A stretch of DNA of 64,000 bases from NCBI GenBank assembly GCA_030770545.1, contig CM061097.1, forward strand, positions 18,680,501 through 18,744,500, given 5' to 3'. Under the pieces are notes generated by a model. That model ran no database searches, was not told where the DNA came from, and saw nothing but the letters and a program-made list of their open reading frames with translations. The stretch is from Macropodus opercularis (lineage: Eukaryota > Chordata > Actinopteri > Anabantiformes > Osphronemidae). Every line of letters starts with the position of its first letter. Within the stretch, counting starts at the first letter, position 1. Below are positions 21,140 to 33,370 of the stretch, piece by piece. A program made the position numbers and the translations under genes.

Positions 21140-21438
21140 ATCACAGAAAGGAAACTTGTTGGCTCTCGCCTCAACAATGAGTTAGTGTTAAAGGTTCAGA
21201 GGTTCATCGTAAAATACTGTGATGTAAATGCGGTTTGTATGTGATATACGAGATGGTTCATAACACTGTACTCACTGTGAACGGAGCATCCGCTGTCCAC
21301 CTCCTGTCCCGAACATCAGGCGGGAATCCAGTCCTCCTTTTTCTGTTTAGAGGAGCCTTTCCCTTGTGCCGACTGTAACCCTCAGTCTGGACTCTGGCGT
21401 CAGTCGGCAGACTGTCCGTCCCACTTCTGACACCAAGA

Positions 21439-21674
21439 TGTTGTGGAAAAACCTTCTTCAAATGCTGGAACATACTGAGAAAACTAGAGGAGCATGTTGG
21501 TGTAATGAACCAGCTCAATGTTTAGTACGTGCTGGCATGAGGAAGACATCCTACAGCGAACCACTGTCTTCTGATGGATGTTAACACCAGAGCTTCTTAT
21601 ATATTGTAACACAATGGTTTAGCCACCCCTCGCATGCTACCTGCTGTCTAAACGCATGTTCAATTTGGCCAACA
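21439..21674 (-). mobile_element. Short LTR, tRNA-Leu-PBS family, unit B copy 1
   Basis: TGTTGGCC at 21674 to CCACAACA at 21439 (minus strand), PBS complement at 21419-21435. Differs from 2223-2458 by the CGACA to CAACA end. Confidence 0.65.
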
Positions 21675-23025
21675 GACCAACCTGGTAAAGCTTCTAACTT
21701 CCCCATTTTGTTCCCTGTGGTTGTGTAGATTCACTTGGGCCGGTGCTTAAACTTTCAATGGGCTTATCATTCACACAGGGGTTTTCACTCACACTGATCT
21801 TCCCATCTCATCGTATGGTTGGACCTTATCACACATACTCTAACTTTGGGTGACTCTCTTCAGCCAGGTAGTTTGTATGACACATTGGTTCAGAGCAACG
21901 TACCCTGTAGTGTGCTTATCAGCAATGCACACGGGACACTGAAGGAGTCATCGCAAAGCTTATGATGTTATTATATCAGTCATACGCCCATTTTATTCAG
22001 ATGGGACATCCCTAGATGTATGAATAATCTAAAACATAAAATCAACTCAAATAAAACTAAATACAAGCTAGGTTTACCACAAAGTGACACAAATGAAGAC
22101 AAACTAAAATACAGATTTAAAACATAGGCCACAATGTTGCTGAACTTTTTCTTACACATGTGGTTGATTCTCTTTAAACCCATGAATGACTTACACAAGG
22201 TAAGACTTCAGTATTCGTAATATCCTACATGTAACTTCACTGTAACTTTCACTGACCACTAAAGAAATTACAGAACGCGTCAGGTGACTAAACCATGTCA
22301 CAGAGCTACACACACATTCTTTACCTACACATAGTTGCTTCAGAACACTGGACTCACTCTGAATGGAGCGTCCGCTGTCTGCCTCCTGTCCCGGATGTCA
22401 GGCGGGAATCCAGTCCTGTTTCTGTGGAGCAGGTGGAACTTTTCCCTGTAACCATCAGTCTGGACTCAGGCGCCGGTCAGCAGACTGTCCATCACGCTTT
22501 TATACTAAAAAAATAAAACCAATACAAATCAAATTAATTAAAATACAAGCTAAGTTTAACACAAAGTTATATGTAAGAAGACACAGAAGTTTTAAAGCTA
22601 TGCCCAAATCAATGCTTTGCCCCAACCTACAGGGAACTCCTGTAATCTGTCAATACCCAAAGCATCTATTCCATACAGCTGCACTTTCATTCTAAAACCT
22701 GTTAACTAATGATCAGTAGCCTGAGCATCACAGAGAGGAGACTTGTTGGCTCTCGCCTCAACAATGAGTTAGTGTTACAGGTTCAGAGGTTCATCATAAA
22801 ATACTGTGATGTAAATGCAGTTTTTATGTGATATACGAGATGGTTCATAACACTGTACTCACTGCGAACGGAGCATCCGCTGTCCACCTCCTGTCCCGAA
22901 CATCAGGCGGGAATCCAGTCCTCCTTTTTCTGTTTAGAGGAGCCTTTCCCTTGTGCCGACTGTAACCCTCAGTCTGGACTCTGGCGTCAGTCGGCAGACT
23001 GTCCGTCCCACTTCTGACACCAAGA

Positions 23026-23261
23026 TGTTGTGGAAAAACCTTCTTCAAATGCTGGAACATACTGAGAAAACTAGAGGAGCATGTTGGTGTAATGAACCAG
23101 CTCAATGTTTAGTACGTGCTGGCATGAGGAAGACATCCTACAGCGAACCACTGTCTTCTGATGGATGTTAACACCAGAGCTTCTTATATATTGTAACACA
23201 ATGGTTTAGCCACCCCTCGCATGCTACCTGCTGTCTAAACGCATGTTCAATTTGGCCAACA
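23026..23261 (-). mobile_element. Short LTR, tRNA-Leu-PBS family, unit B copy 2
   Basis: Exactly 1587 bp downstream of the previous copy, with PBS complement at 23006-23022; copied by tandem duplication, not by retrotransposition. Confidence 0.65.
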
Positions 23262-24611
23262 GACCAACCTGGTAAAGCTTCTAACTTCCCCATTTTGTTC
23301 CCTGTGGTTGTGTAGATTCACTTGGGCCGGTGATTAAACTTTCAATGGGCTTATCATTCACACAGGGGTTTTCACTCACACTGATCTTCCCATCTCATCG
23401 TATGGTTGGACCTTATCACACATACTCTAACTTTGGGTGACTCTCTTCAGCCAGGTAGTTTGTATGACACATTGGTTCAGAGCAACGTACCCTGTAGTGT
23501 GCTTATCAGCAATGCACACGGGACACTGAAGGAGTCATCGCAAAGCTTATGATGTTATTATATCAGTCATACGCCCATTTTATTCAGATGGGACATCCCT
23601 AGATGTATGAATGCTCTAAAACATAAAATCAACTCAAATAAAACTAAATACAAGCTAGGTTTACCACAAAGTGACACAAATGAAGACAAACTAAAATACA
23701 GATTTAAAACATAGGCCACAATGTTGCTGAACTTTTTCTTACACATGTGGTTGATTCTCTTTAAACCCATGAATGACTTACACAAGGTAAGACTTCAGTA
23801 TTCGTAATATCCTACATGTAACTTCACTGTAACTTTCACTGACCACTAAAGAAATTACAGAACGCGTCAGGTGACTAAACCATGTCACAGAGCTACACAC
23901 ACATTCTTTACCTACACATAGTTGCTTCAGAACACTGGACTCACTCTGAATGGAGCGTCCGCTGTCTGCCTCCTGTCCCGGATGTCAGGCGGGAATCCAG
24001 TCCTGTTTCTGTGGAGCAGGTGGAACTTTTCCCTGTAACCATCAGTCTGGACTCAGGCGCCGGTCAGCAGACTGTCCATCACGCTTTTATACTAAAAAAA
24101 TAAAACCAATACAAATCAAATTAATTAAAATACAAGCTAAGTTTAACACAAAGTTATATGTAAGAAGACACAGAAGTTTTAAAGCTATGCCCAAATCAAT
24201 GCTTTGCCCCAACCTACAGGGAACTCCTGTAATCTGTCAATACCCAAAGCATCTATTCCATACAGCTGCACTTTCAGTCTAAAACCTGTTAACTAATGAT
24301 CAGTAGCCTGAGCATCACAGAGAGGAGACTTGTTGGCTCTCGCCTCAACAATGAGTTAGTGTTACAGGTTCAGAGGTTCATCATAAAATACTGTGATGTA
24401 AATGCAGTTTTTATGTGATATACGAGATGGTTCATAACACTGTACTCACTGTGAACGGAGCATCCGCTGTCCACCTCCTGTCCCGAACATCAGGTGGGAA
24501 TCCAGTCCTCCTTTTTCTGTTTAGAGGAACCTTTCCCTTGTGCCGGCTGTAACCCTCAGTCTGGACTCTGGCTCAGTCAGCAGACTGTCCGTCCCACTTC
24601 TGACAACAAGA

Positions 24612-24854
24612 TGTCGTGGAAAAACCTTCTTCTTGTGACAAATGCTGGAACATACTGAGAAAACTAGAGGAGCATGTTGGTGTAAAGAACCAGCTCAATG
24701 TTTAGTACGTGCTGGCATGAGGAAGACATCCTACAGCGAACCACTGTCTTCTGATGGATGTTAACACCAGAGCTTCTTATATATTGTAACACAATGGTTT
24801 AGCCACCCCTCGCATGCTACCTGCTGTCTAAACGCATGTTCCATTTGGCCAACA
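24612..24854 (-). mobile_element. Short LTR, tRNA-Leu-PBS family, unit B copy 3
   Basis: Ends CCACGACA at 24612 and has the extra TTGTGAC near 24632 shared with 6310-6552. The PBS region carries one change (TGACAACAAG instead of TGACACCAAG). So the third unit is not simply a copy of the first two. Confidence 0.6.
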
Positions 24855-25297
24855 GACCAACCTGGTAAAGCTTCTAACTTCCCCATTTTGTTCCCTGTGG
24901 TTGTGTAGATTCACTTGGGCCGGTGCTTAAACTTTCAATGGGCTTATCATTCACACAGGGGTTTTCACTCACACTGATCTTCCCATCTCATCGTATGGTT
25001 GGACCTTATCACACATACTCTAACTTTGGGAGACTCTCTTCAGCCAGGTAGTTTGTATGACACATTGGTTCAGAGCAACGTACCCTGTAGTGTGCTTATC
25101 GGCAATGCACACGGGACACTGAAGGAGTCATCGCAAAGCTTATGATGTTATTATATCAGTCATACGCCCATTTTATTCAGATGGGACATCCCTAGATGTA
25201 TGAATAATCTAAAACATAAAATCAACTCAAATAAAACTAAATACAAGCTAGGTTTACCACAAAGTGACTCAAATGAAAACAAACTAAAATACAGATT

Positions 25298-28200
25298 GTT
25301 GGTACAAAGTCAGAAAAAAGCAAGTGTTCTTCATTGCAGTCAGCGATAGTTAGTACAAAGTCAGAGAAAAGCAAACGTTCTTCATTGCAGTCAGCGAAAG
25401 TTGGTACAAAGTCAGAAAAAAGAAAACGTCCTTCATTGCAGTCAGCGATAGTTAGTACAAAGTCAGAGAAAAGCAAGTGTTCTTCATTGCAGTAAGTGAT
25501 AGTTAGTACAAAGTCAGAGAAAAGCAAGTGTTCTTCATTGCAGTCAGCGATAGTTAGTACAAAGTCAGAGAAAAGCAAACGTTCTTCATTGCAGTCAGCG
25601 AAAGTTGGTACAAAGTCAGAAAAAAGAAAACGTCCTTCATTGCAGTCAGCGATAGTTAGTACAAAGTCAGAGAAAAGCAAGTGTTCTTCATTGCAGTAAG
25701 TGATAGTTAGTACAAAGTCAGAGAAAAGCAAACGTTCTTCACTGCAGTCAGCGATAGTTAGTACAAAGTCAGAGAAAAGCAAACGTTCTTCATTGCAGTC
25801 AGCGACAGTACAAAGTCAGAGAAAAGCAAACGTTCTTCATTGCAGTCAGCGATAGTTAGTACAAAGTCAGAAAAAAGCAAGCGTTCTTCATTGCAGTCAG
25901 CGATAGTTAGTACAAAGTCAGAGAAAAGCAAACGTTCTTCATTGCAGTCAGCGACAGTACAAAGTCAGAGAAAAGCAAACGTTCTTCACTGCAGTCAGCG
26001 ATAGTTAGTACAAAGTCAGAGAAAAGCAAACGTTCTTCACTGCAGTCAGCGATAGTTAGTACAAAGTCAGAAAAAAGCAAACGTTCTTCATTGCAGTCAG
26101 CGACAGTTAGTACAAAGTCACAGAAAAGCAAACGTTCTTCATTGCAGTCAGCGATAATTAGTACAAAGTCAGAGAAAAGCAAGCGTTCTTCATTGCAGTC
26201 AGCGATAGTTAGTACAAAGTCAGAGAAAAGCAAACGTTCTTCATTGCAGTCAGCGATAGTTAGTACAAAGTCAGAGAAAAGCAAACGTTCTTCATTGCAG
26301 TCAGCGATAGTACAAAGTCAGAGAAAAGCAAACGTTCTTCATTGCAGTCAGCGATAGTACAAAGTCAGAGAAAAGCAAACGTTCTTCATTGCAGTCAGCG
26401 ATAGTTAGTACAAAGTCAGAGAAAAGCAAACGTTCTTCATTGCAGTCAGTGATACTTAGTACAAAGTCAGAGAAAAGCAAACATTCTTCATTATAGTCAG
26501 CGATAGTTAGTACAAAGTCAGAGGAAAGCAAACGTTCTTCATTGCAGTCAGCGATAGTTAGTACAAAGTCAGAGAAAAGCAAGCGTTCTTCATTGCAGTC
26601 AGCGATAGTACAAAGTCAGAGAAAAGCAAACGTTCTTCATTGCAGTCAGCGATAGTTAGTACAAAGTCAGAGGAAAGCAAACGTTCTTTTTTGCAGTCAG
26701 CGATAGTTAGTACAAAGTCAGAGAAAAGCAAGCGTTCTTCATTGCAGTCAGCGATAGTTAGTACAAAGTCAGAGGAAAGCAAACGTTCTTCATTGCAGTC
26801 AGCGATAGTTAGTACAAAGTCAGAGGAAAGCAAACGTTCTTCATTGCAGTCAGCGATAGTTAGTACAAAGTCAGAGAAAAGCAAGCGTTCTTCATTGCAG
26901 TCAGCGATAGTACAAAGTCAGAGAAAAGCAAGCGTTCTTCATTGCAGTCAGCGATAGTTAGTACAAAGTCAGAGGAAAGCAAACGTTCTTCATTGCAGTC
27001 AGCGATAGTTAGTACAAAGTCAGAGGAAAGCAAACGTTCTTTTTTGCAGTCAGCGATAGTTGGTACAAAGTCAGAGGAAAGCAAACGTTCTTCATTGCAG
27101 TCAGCGATATTTAGTACAAAGTCAGAGAAAAGCAAGCGTTCATTGCAATCAGCGATAGTTAGTACAAAGTAAGAGAAAAGCAAACGTTCTTCATTGCAGT
27201 CAGTGATAGTTAGTACAAAGTCAGAGAAAAGCAAGCGTTCTTCATTGCAATCAGCGATAGTTAGTACAAAGTCAGAGAAAAGCAAACGTTCTTCATTGCA
27301 GTCAGCGATAGTTAGTACAAAGTCAGAGAAAAGCAAACGTTCTTCATTGCAGTCAGTGATACTTAGTACAAAGTCAGAGAAAAGCAAACATTCTTCATTG
27401 CAGTCAGCGATAGTTAGTACAAAGTCAGAGGAAAGCAAACGTTCTTCATTGCAGTCAGCGATAGTTAGTACAAAGTCAGAGAAAAGCAAGCGTTCTTCAT
27501 TGCAGTCAGCGATAGTACAAAGTCAGAGAAAAGCAAACGTTCTTCATTGCAGTCAGCGATAGTTAGTACAAAGTCAGAGGAAAGCAAACGTTCTTTTTTG
27601 CAGTCAGCGATAGTTAGTACAAAGTCAGAGAAAAGCAAGCGTTCTTCATTGCAGTCAGCGATAGTTAGTACAAAGTCAGAGGAAAGCAAACGTTCTTCAT
27701 TGCAGTCAGCGATAGTTAGTACAAAGTCAGAGGAAAGCAAACGTTCTTCATTGCAGTCAGCGATAGTTAGTACAAAGTCAGAGAAAAGCAAGCGTTCTTC
27801 ATTGCAGTCAGCGATAGTACAAAGTCAGAGAAAAGCAAGCGTTCTTCATTGCAGTCAGCGATAGTTAGTACAAAGTCAGAGGAAAGCAAACGTTCTTCAT
27901 TGCAGTCAGCGATAGTTAGTACAAAGTCAGAGGAAAGCAAACGTTCTTTTTTGCAGTCAGCGATAGTTGGTACAAAGTCAGAGGAAAGCAAACGTTCTTC
28001 ATTGCAGTCAGCGATATTTAGTACAAAGTCAGAGAAAAGCAAGCGTTCATTGCAATCAGCGATAGTTAGTACAAAGTAAGAGAAAAGCAAACGTTCTTCA
28101 TTGCAGTCAGTGATAGTTAGTACAAAGTCAGAGAAAAGCAAACGTTCTTCATTGCAATCAGCGATAGTTAGTACAAAGTCAGAGAAAAGCAAACGTTCTT

Positions 28201-31200
28201 TTTTGCAGTCAGCGATAGTTAGTACAAAGTCAGAGAAAAGCAAGCGTTCTTCATTGCAGTCAGCGATAGTACAAAGTCAGAGAAAAGCAAGCGTTCTTCA
28301 TTGCAGTCAGCGATAGTACAAAGTCAGAGGAAAGCAAACGTTCTTTTTTGCAGTCAGCGATAGTTAGTACAAAGTCAGAGGAAAGCAAACGTTCTTCATT
28401 GCAGTCAGCGATAGTACAAAGTCAGAGAATAGCAAGCGTTCTTCATTGCAGTCAGCGATACTTAGTACAAAGTGAGAGAAAAGCAAACGTTCTTCATTGC
28501 AATCAGCGATAGTTAGTACAAAGTCAGAGAAAAGCAAACGTTCTTCATTGCAGTCAGCGATAGTTAGTACAAAGTCAGAGGAAAGCAAACGTTCTTCATT
28601 GCAGTCAGCGATAGTACAAAGTCAGAGAAAAGCAAGCGTTCTTCATTGCAGTCAGCGATAGTTAGTACAAAGTCAGAGGAAAGCAAACGTTCTTTTTTGC
28701 AGTCAGCGATAGTTGGTACAAAGTCAGAGGAAAGCAAACGTTCTTCATTGCAGTCAGCGATATTTAGTACAAAGTCAGAGGAAAGCAAGCGTTCTTCATT
28801 GCAGTCAGCGATAGTTAGTACAAAGTCAGAGGAAAGCAAACGTTCTTCATTGCAGTCAGCGATAGTTAGTACAAAGTCAGAGGAAAGCAAACGTTCTTTT
28901 TTGCAGTCAGCGATAGTTGGTACAAAGTCAGAGAAAAGCAAGCGTTCATTGCAATCAGCGATAGTTAGTACAAAGTAAGAGAAAAGCAAACGTTCTTCAT
29001 TGCAGTCAGTGATAGTTAGTACAAAGTCAGAGAAAAGCAAGCGTTCTTCATTGCAATCAGCGATAGTTAGTACAAAGTCAGAGAAAAGCAAACGTTCTTC
29101 ATTGCAGTCAGCGATAGTTAGTACAAAGTCAGAGAAAAGCAAACGTTCTTCATTGCAGTCAGTGATACTTAGTACAAAGTCAGAGAAAAGCAAACATTCT
29201 TCATTATAGTCAGCGATAGTTAGTACAAAGTCAGAGGAAAGCAAACGTTCTTCATTGCAGTCAGCGATAGTTAGTACAAAGTCAGAGAAAAGCAAGCGTT
29301 CTTCATTGCAGTCAGCGATAGTACAAAGTCAGAGGAAAGCAAACGTTCTTTTTTGCAGTCAGCGATAGTTAGTACAAAGTCAGAGAAAAGCAAGCGTTCT
29401 TCATTGCAGTCAGCGATAGTTAGTACAAAGTCAGAGGAAAGCAAACGTTCTTCATTGCAGTCAGCGATAGTTAGTACAAAGTCAGAGGAAAGCAAACGTT
29501 CTTCATTGCAGTCAGCGATAGTACAAAGTCAGAGAAAAGCAAGCGTTCTTCATTGCAGTCAGCGATAGTTAGTACAAAGTCAGAGAAAAGCAAACGTTCT
29601 TCATTGCAGTCAGCGATAGTTAGTACAAAGTCAGAGAAAAGCAAGCGTTCTTCATTGCAGTCAGCGATAGTTAGTACAAAGTCAGAGGAAAGCAAACGTT
29701 CTTCATTGCAGTCAGCGATAGTTAGTACAAAGTCAGAGGAAAGCAAACGTTCTTTTTTGCAGTCAGCGATAGTTGGTACAAAGTCAGAGGAAAGCAAACG
29801 TTCTTCATTGCAGTCAGCGATATTTAGTACAAAGTCAGAGAAAAGCAAGCGTTCATTGCAATCAGCGATAGTTAGTACAAAGTAAGAGAAAAGCAAACGT
29901 TCTTCATTGCAGTCAGTGATAGTTAGTACAAAGTCAGAGAAAAGCAAGCGTTCTTCATTGCAATCAGCGATAGTTAGTACAAAGTCAGAGAAAAGCAAAC
30001 GTTCTTTTTTGCAGTCAGCGATAGTTAGTACAAAGTCAGAGAAAAGCAAGCGTTCTTCATTGCAGTCAGCGATAGTACAAAGTCAGAGAAAAGCAAGCGT
30101 TCTTCATTGCAGTCAGCGATAGTACAAAGTCAGAGGAAAGCAAACGTTCTTCATTGCAGTCAGCGATAGTTAGTACAAAGTCAGAGGAAAGCAAACGTTC
30201 TTTTTTGCAGTCAGCGATAGTTAGTACAAAGTCAGAGAATAGCAAACGTTCTTCATTGAAGCCAGCGATAGTTGGTACAAAGTCAGAGGAAAGCAAACGT
30301 TCTTCATTGCAGTCAGCGATATTTAGTACAAAGTCAGAGGAAAGCAAGCGTTCTTCATTGCAGTCAGCGATAGTTAGTACAAAGTCAGAGGAAAGCAAAC
30401 GTTCTTCATTGCAGTCAGCGATAGTTAGTACAAAGTCAGAGGAAAGCAAACGTTCTTTTTTGCAGTCAGCGATAGTTGGTACAAAGTCAGAGGAAAGCAA
30501 ACGTTCTTCATTGCAGTCAGCGATAGTTAGTACAAAGTCAGAGGAAAGCAAACATTCTTCATTGCAGTCAGCGATAGTTAGTACAAAGTCAGAGGAAAGC
30601 AAACGTTCTTTTTTGCAGTCAGCGATAGTTGGTACAAAGTCAGAGGAAAGCAAACGTTCTTAATTGCAGTCAGCGATAGTTAGTACAAAGTCAGAGGAAA
30701 GCAAGCGTTCATTGCAATCAGCGATAGTTAGTACAAAGTCAGAGAAAAGCAAGCGTTCTTCATTGCAATCAGCGATAGTCAGTACAAAGTCAGAGGAAAG
30801 CAAACGTTCTTCATTGCAGACAGCGATAGTTATTACAAAGTCAGAGGAAAGCAAACGTTCTTCATTGCAGTCAGCGATAGTTATTACAAAGTCAGAGAAA
30901 AGCAAACATTCTTCATTGTAGTCAGCGAAAGTTAGTACAAAGTCAGAGAAAAGCAAACGTTCTTAATTGCAGACAGCGATACTTAGTACAAAGTGAGAGA
31001 AAAGCAAACGTTCTTCATTGCAATCAGCGATAGTTAGTACAAAGTCAGAGGAAAGCAAACGTTCTTCATTGCAGACAGCGATAGTTATTACAAAGTCAGA
31101 GGAAAGCAAACGTTCTTCATTGCAGTCAGCGATAGTTATTACAAAGTCAGAGAAAAGCAAACATTCTTCATTGTAGTCAGCGAAAGTTAGTACAAAGTCA

Positions 31201-33181
31201 GAGAAAAGCAAACGTTCTTCATTGCAGACAGCGATACTTAGTACAAAGTGAGAGAAAAGCAAACGTTCTTCATTGCAATCAGCGATAGTTAGTACAAAGT
31301 CAGAGAAAAGCAAACGTTCTTCATTGCAATCAGCGATAGTTAGTACAAAGTCAGAGAAAAGCAAGCGTTCTTCATTGCAGTCAGCGATAGTTAGTACAAA
31401 GTCAGAAAAAAGCAAACGTTCTTCATTGCAATCAGCGATAGTTAGTACAAAGTCAGAGAAAAGCAAACGTTCTTCATTGCAGTCAGCGATAGTTAGTACA
31501 AAGTCAGAGAATAGCAAGCGTTCTTCATTGCAATCAGCGATAGTTAGTACAAAGTCAGAGAAAAGCAAGTGTTCTTCATTGCAATATGCGATAGTTAGTA
31601 CAAAGTCAGAGGAAAGCAAACGTTCTTCATTGCAGTCAGCGATAGTTAGTACAAAGTTAGAGAAAAGCAAGCGTTCTTCATTGCAATCAGCGATAGTTAG
31701 TACAAAGTCAGAGAAAAGCAAGCGTTCTTCATTGCAATCAGCGATAGTTAGTACAAAGTCAGAGAATAGCAAGCGTTCTTCATTGCAGTCAGCGATAGTT
31801 AGTACAAAGTCAGAGAAAAGCAAACGTTCTTCATTGCAGTCAGCGATAGTTGGTACAAAGTCAGAGAATAGCAAACGTTCTTCATTGCAGTCAGCGATAG
31901 TACAAAGTTAGAGAAAAGCAAACGTTCTTCATTGCAGTCAGTGATACTTAGTACAAAGTCAGAGAAAAGCAAACATTCTTCATTATAGTCAGCGATAGTT
32001 AGTACAAAGTTAGAGAAAAGCAAACGTTCTTCATTGCAGTCAGCGATAGTTAGTACAAAGTCAGAGGAAAGCAAACGTTCTTCATTGCAGTCAGCGATAG
32101 TTAGTACAAAGTCAGAGGAAAGCAAACGTTCTTCATTGCAGTCAGCGATAGTTAGTACAAAGTAAGAGAAAAGCAAGCGTTCTTCATTGCAGACAGCGAT
32201 AGTTATTACAAAGTCAGAGAAAAGCAAACGTTCTTCATTGCAGTCAGTGATAGTTACTACAAAGTCAGAGAAAAGCAAACGTTCTTCATTGCAGTCAGCG
32301 ATAGTTAGTACAAAGTCAGAGAAAAGCAAACGTTCTTCATTGCAGTCAGCGATAGTTAGTACAAAGTCAGAAAAAAGCAAGCGTTCTTCATTGCAGTCAG
32401 CGATAGTTAGTACAAAGTCAGAGAAAAGCAAACGTTCTTCATTGCAGTCAGCGATAGTTAGTACAAAGTCAGAGAAAAGCAAGCGTTCTTCATTGCAGTC
32501 AGCGATAGTTAGTACAAAGTGAGAGGAAAGCAAGCGTTCTTCATTGCAGTCAGCGATAGTTAGTACAAAGTCAGAGAAAAGCAAGCGTTCTTCATTGCAG
32601 TCAGCGATAGTTAGTACAAAGTCAGAGAAAAGCAAACGTTCTTCATTGCAGTCAGCGATAGTACAAAGTTAGAGAAAAGCAAACGTTCTTCATTGCAGTC
32701 AGTGATACTTAGTACAAAGTCAGAGAAAAGCAAACATTCTTCATTATAGTCAGCGATAGTTAGTACAAAGTTAGAGAAAAGCAAACGTTCTTCATTGCAG
32801 TCAGCGATAGTTAGTACAAAGTCAGAGGAAAGCAAACGTTCTTCATTGCAGTCAGCGATAGTTAGTACAAAGTCAGAGGAAAGCAAACGTTCTTCATTGC
32901 AGTCAGCGATAGTTAGTACAAAGTAAGAGAAAAGCAAGCGTTCTTCATTGCAGACAGCGATAGTTATTACAAAGTCAGAGAAAAGCAAACGTTCTTCATT
33001 GCAGTCAGTGATAGTTAGTACAAAGTTAGAGAAAAGCAAACGTTCTTCATTGCAGTCAGCGACAGTTAGTACAAAGTCAGAGAATAGCAAACGTTCTTCA
33101 TTATAGTCAGCGATAGTTAGTACAAAGTCAGAGAAAAGCAAGCGTTCTTCATTGCAGTCAGTGATAGTCATTACAAAGTCA
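25298..33181 (+). repeat. 51-bp satellite array, about 155 monomers, with higher-order repeats
   Basis: The monomer contains ACAAAGTCAGAGAAAAGCAA, CGTTCTTCATTGCAGTCAGC and GATAGTTAGT in series, period 51. Variant monomers of 47 bp (GATAGTACAAAG, lacking TTAG) and 48 bp (CGTTCATTGC, lacking CTT) recur at regular places. The 48-bp variant sits at 27137, 28044, 28943, 29850 and 30706, spacings 907, 899, 907 and 856. This gives a higher-order unit of 18 monomers (18 x 51 minus 4, 4 and 3) and a 17-monomer derivative. A 761-bp period (15 monomers, one short) links 31901 to 32662. Because 51 is divisible by 3 and lacks stops in one frame per strand, each strand shows long frames: 17-residue repeats DCNEERLLFSDFVLTIA (minus) and KSEKSKRSSLQSAIVST (plus). 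The 47-bp units break both. Confidence 0.95.
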
Positions 33182-33226
33182 GGGTCAATTCAACCACCCA
33201 TCACACTAGTGAAACAATTCAAGGTG

Positions 33227-33370
33227 TCACTTCTGACGAGATGAAACCTTTCCACTGCTTAAACATGGAATCCATCCATCTCCACAGATGTGTTTACTCC
33301 AAATAATTGTAAAGACTATTACTGCTGTTATGCCAAATACACCCAAAATAGAAATACATGTCTTGATCAT
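33227..33370 (-). CDS. Short membrane-segment open frame, segment F copy 2
   Basis: 47 codons from ATG at 33370, containing ISILGVFGITAVIVFTIIW as one hydrophobic segment followed by a Cys-containing polar tail (SKHICGDG, then IPC). The ATG overlaps the stop codon of the preceding minus-strand frame (33576-33367) as ATGA. The preceding frame is shortened here relative to copies 1 and 3 by a length change near 33520. See 55866-56299 for the best copy. Function unknown. Confidence 0.3.
   Translation of the reverse strand: MIKTCISILGVFGITAVIVFTIIWSKHICGDGWIPCLSSGKVSSRQK

Larger units (their letters stand above)
21140..25297 (-). repeat. Unit B tandem array: 1587-bp unit, about 2.6 copies
   Basis: Copy starts with CATCACAGA.AGGA.ACTTG at about 21140, 22728 and 24315; identical points lie exactly 1587 bp apart between the first two. 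Each unit, read on the minus strand, has a diverged leader (CGGATGTCAGGCGGGAATCC at 22393 and 23980), a tail, an LTR, a PBS and a second leader. The third copy stops at ACAGATT (25297), where the satellite begins. Plus- and minus-strand open frames of 72 to 110 codons recur with the unit and carry no recognisable domain. Confidence 0.85.

Noticed and set aside
21258..24282. Recurring frames of 72-110 codons in unit B
   Set aside because: Identical because the units are recent tandem copies; they run across LTR, PBS and leader, and no domain is recognisable.
25298..33181. CRISPR-like array or protein gene with 17-residue repeats
   Set aside because: Tandem monomers are contiguous with no unique spacers, so not CRISPR. 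Frames are open on both strands and are broken by 47-bp monomers, with no start context, promoter or splice sites.
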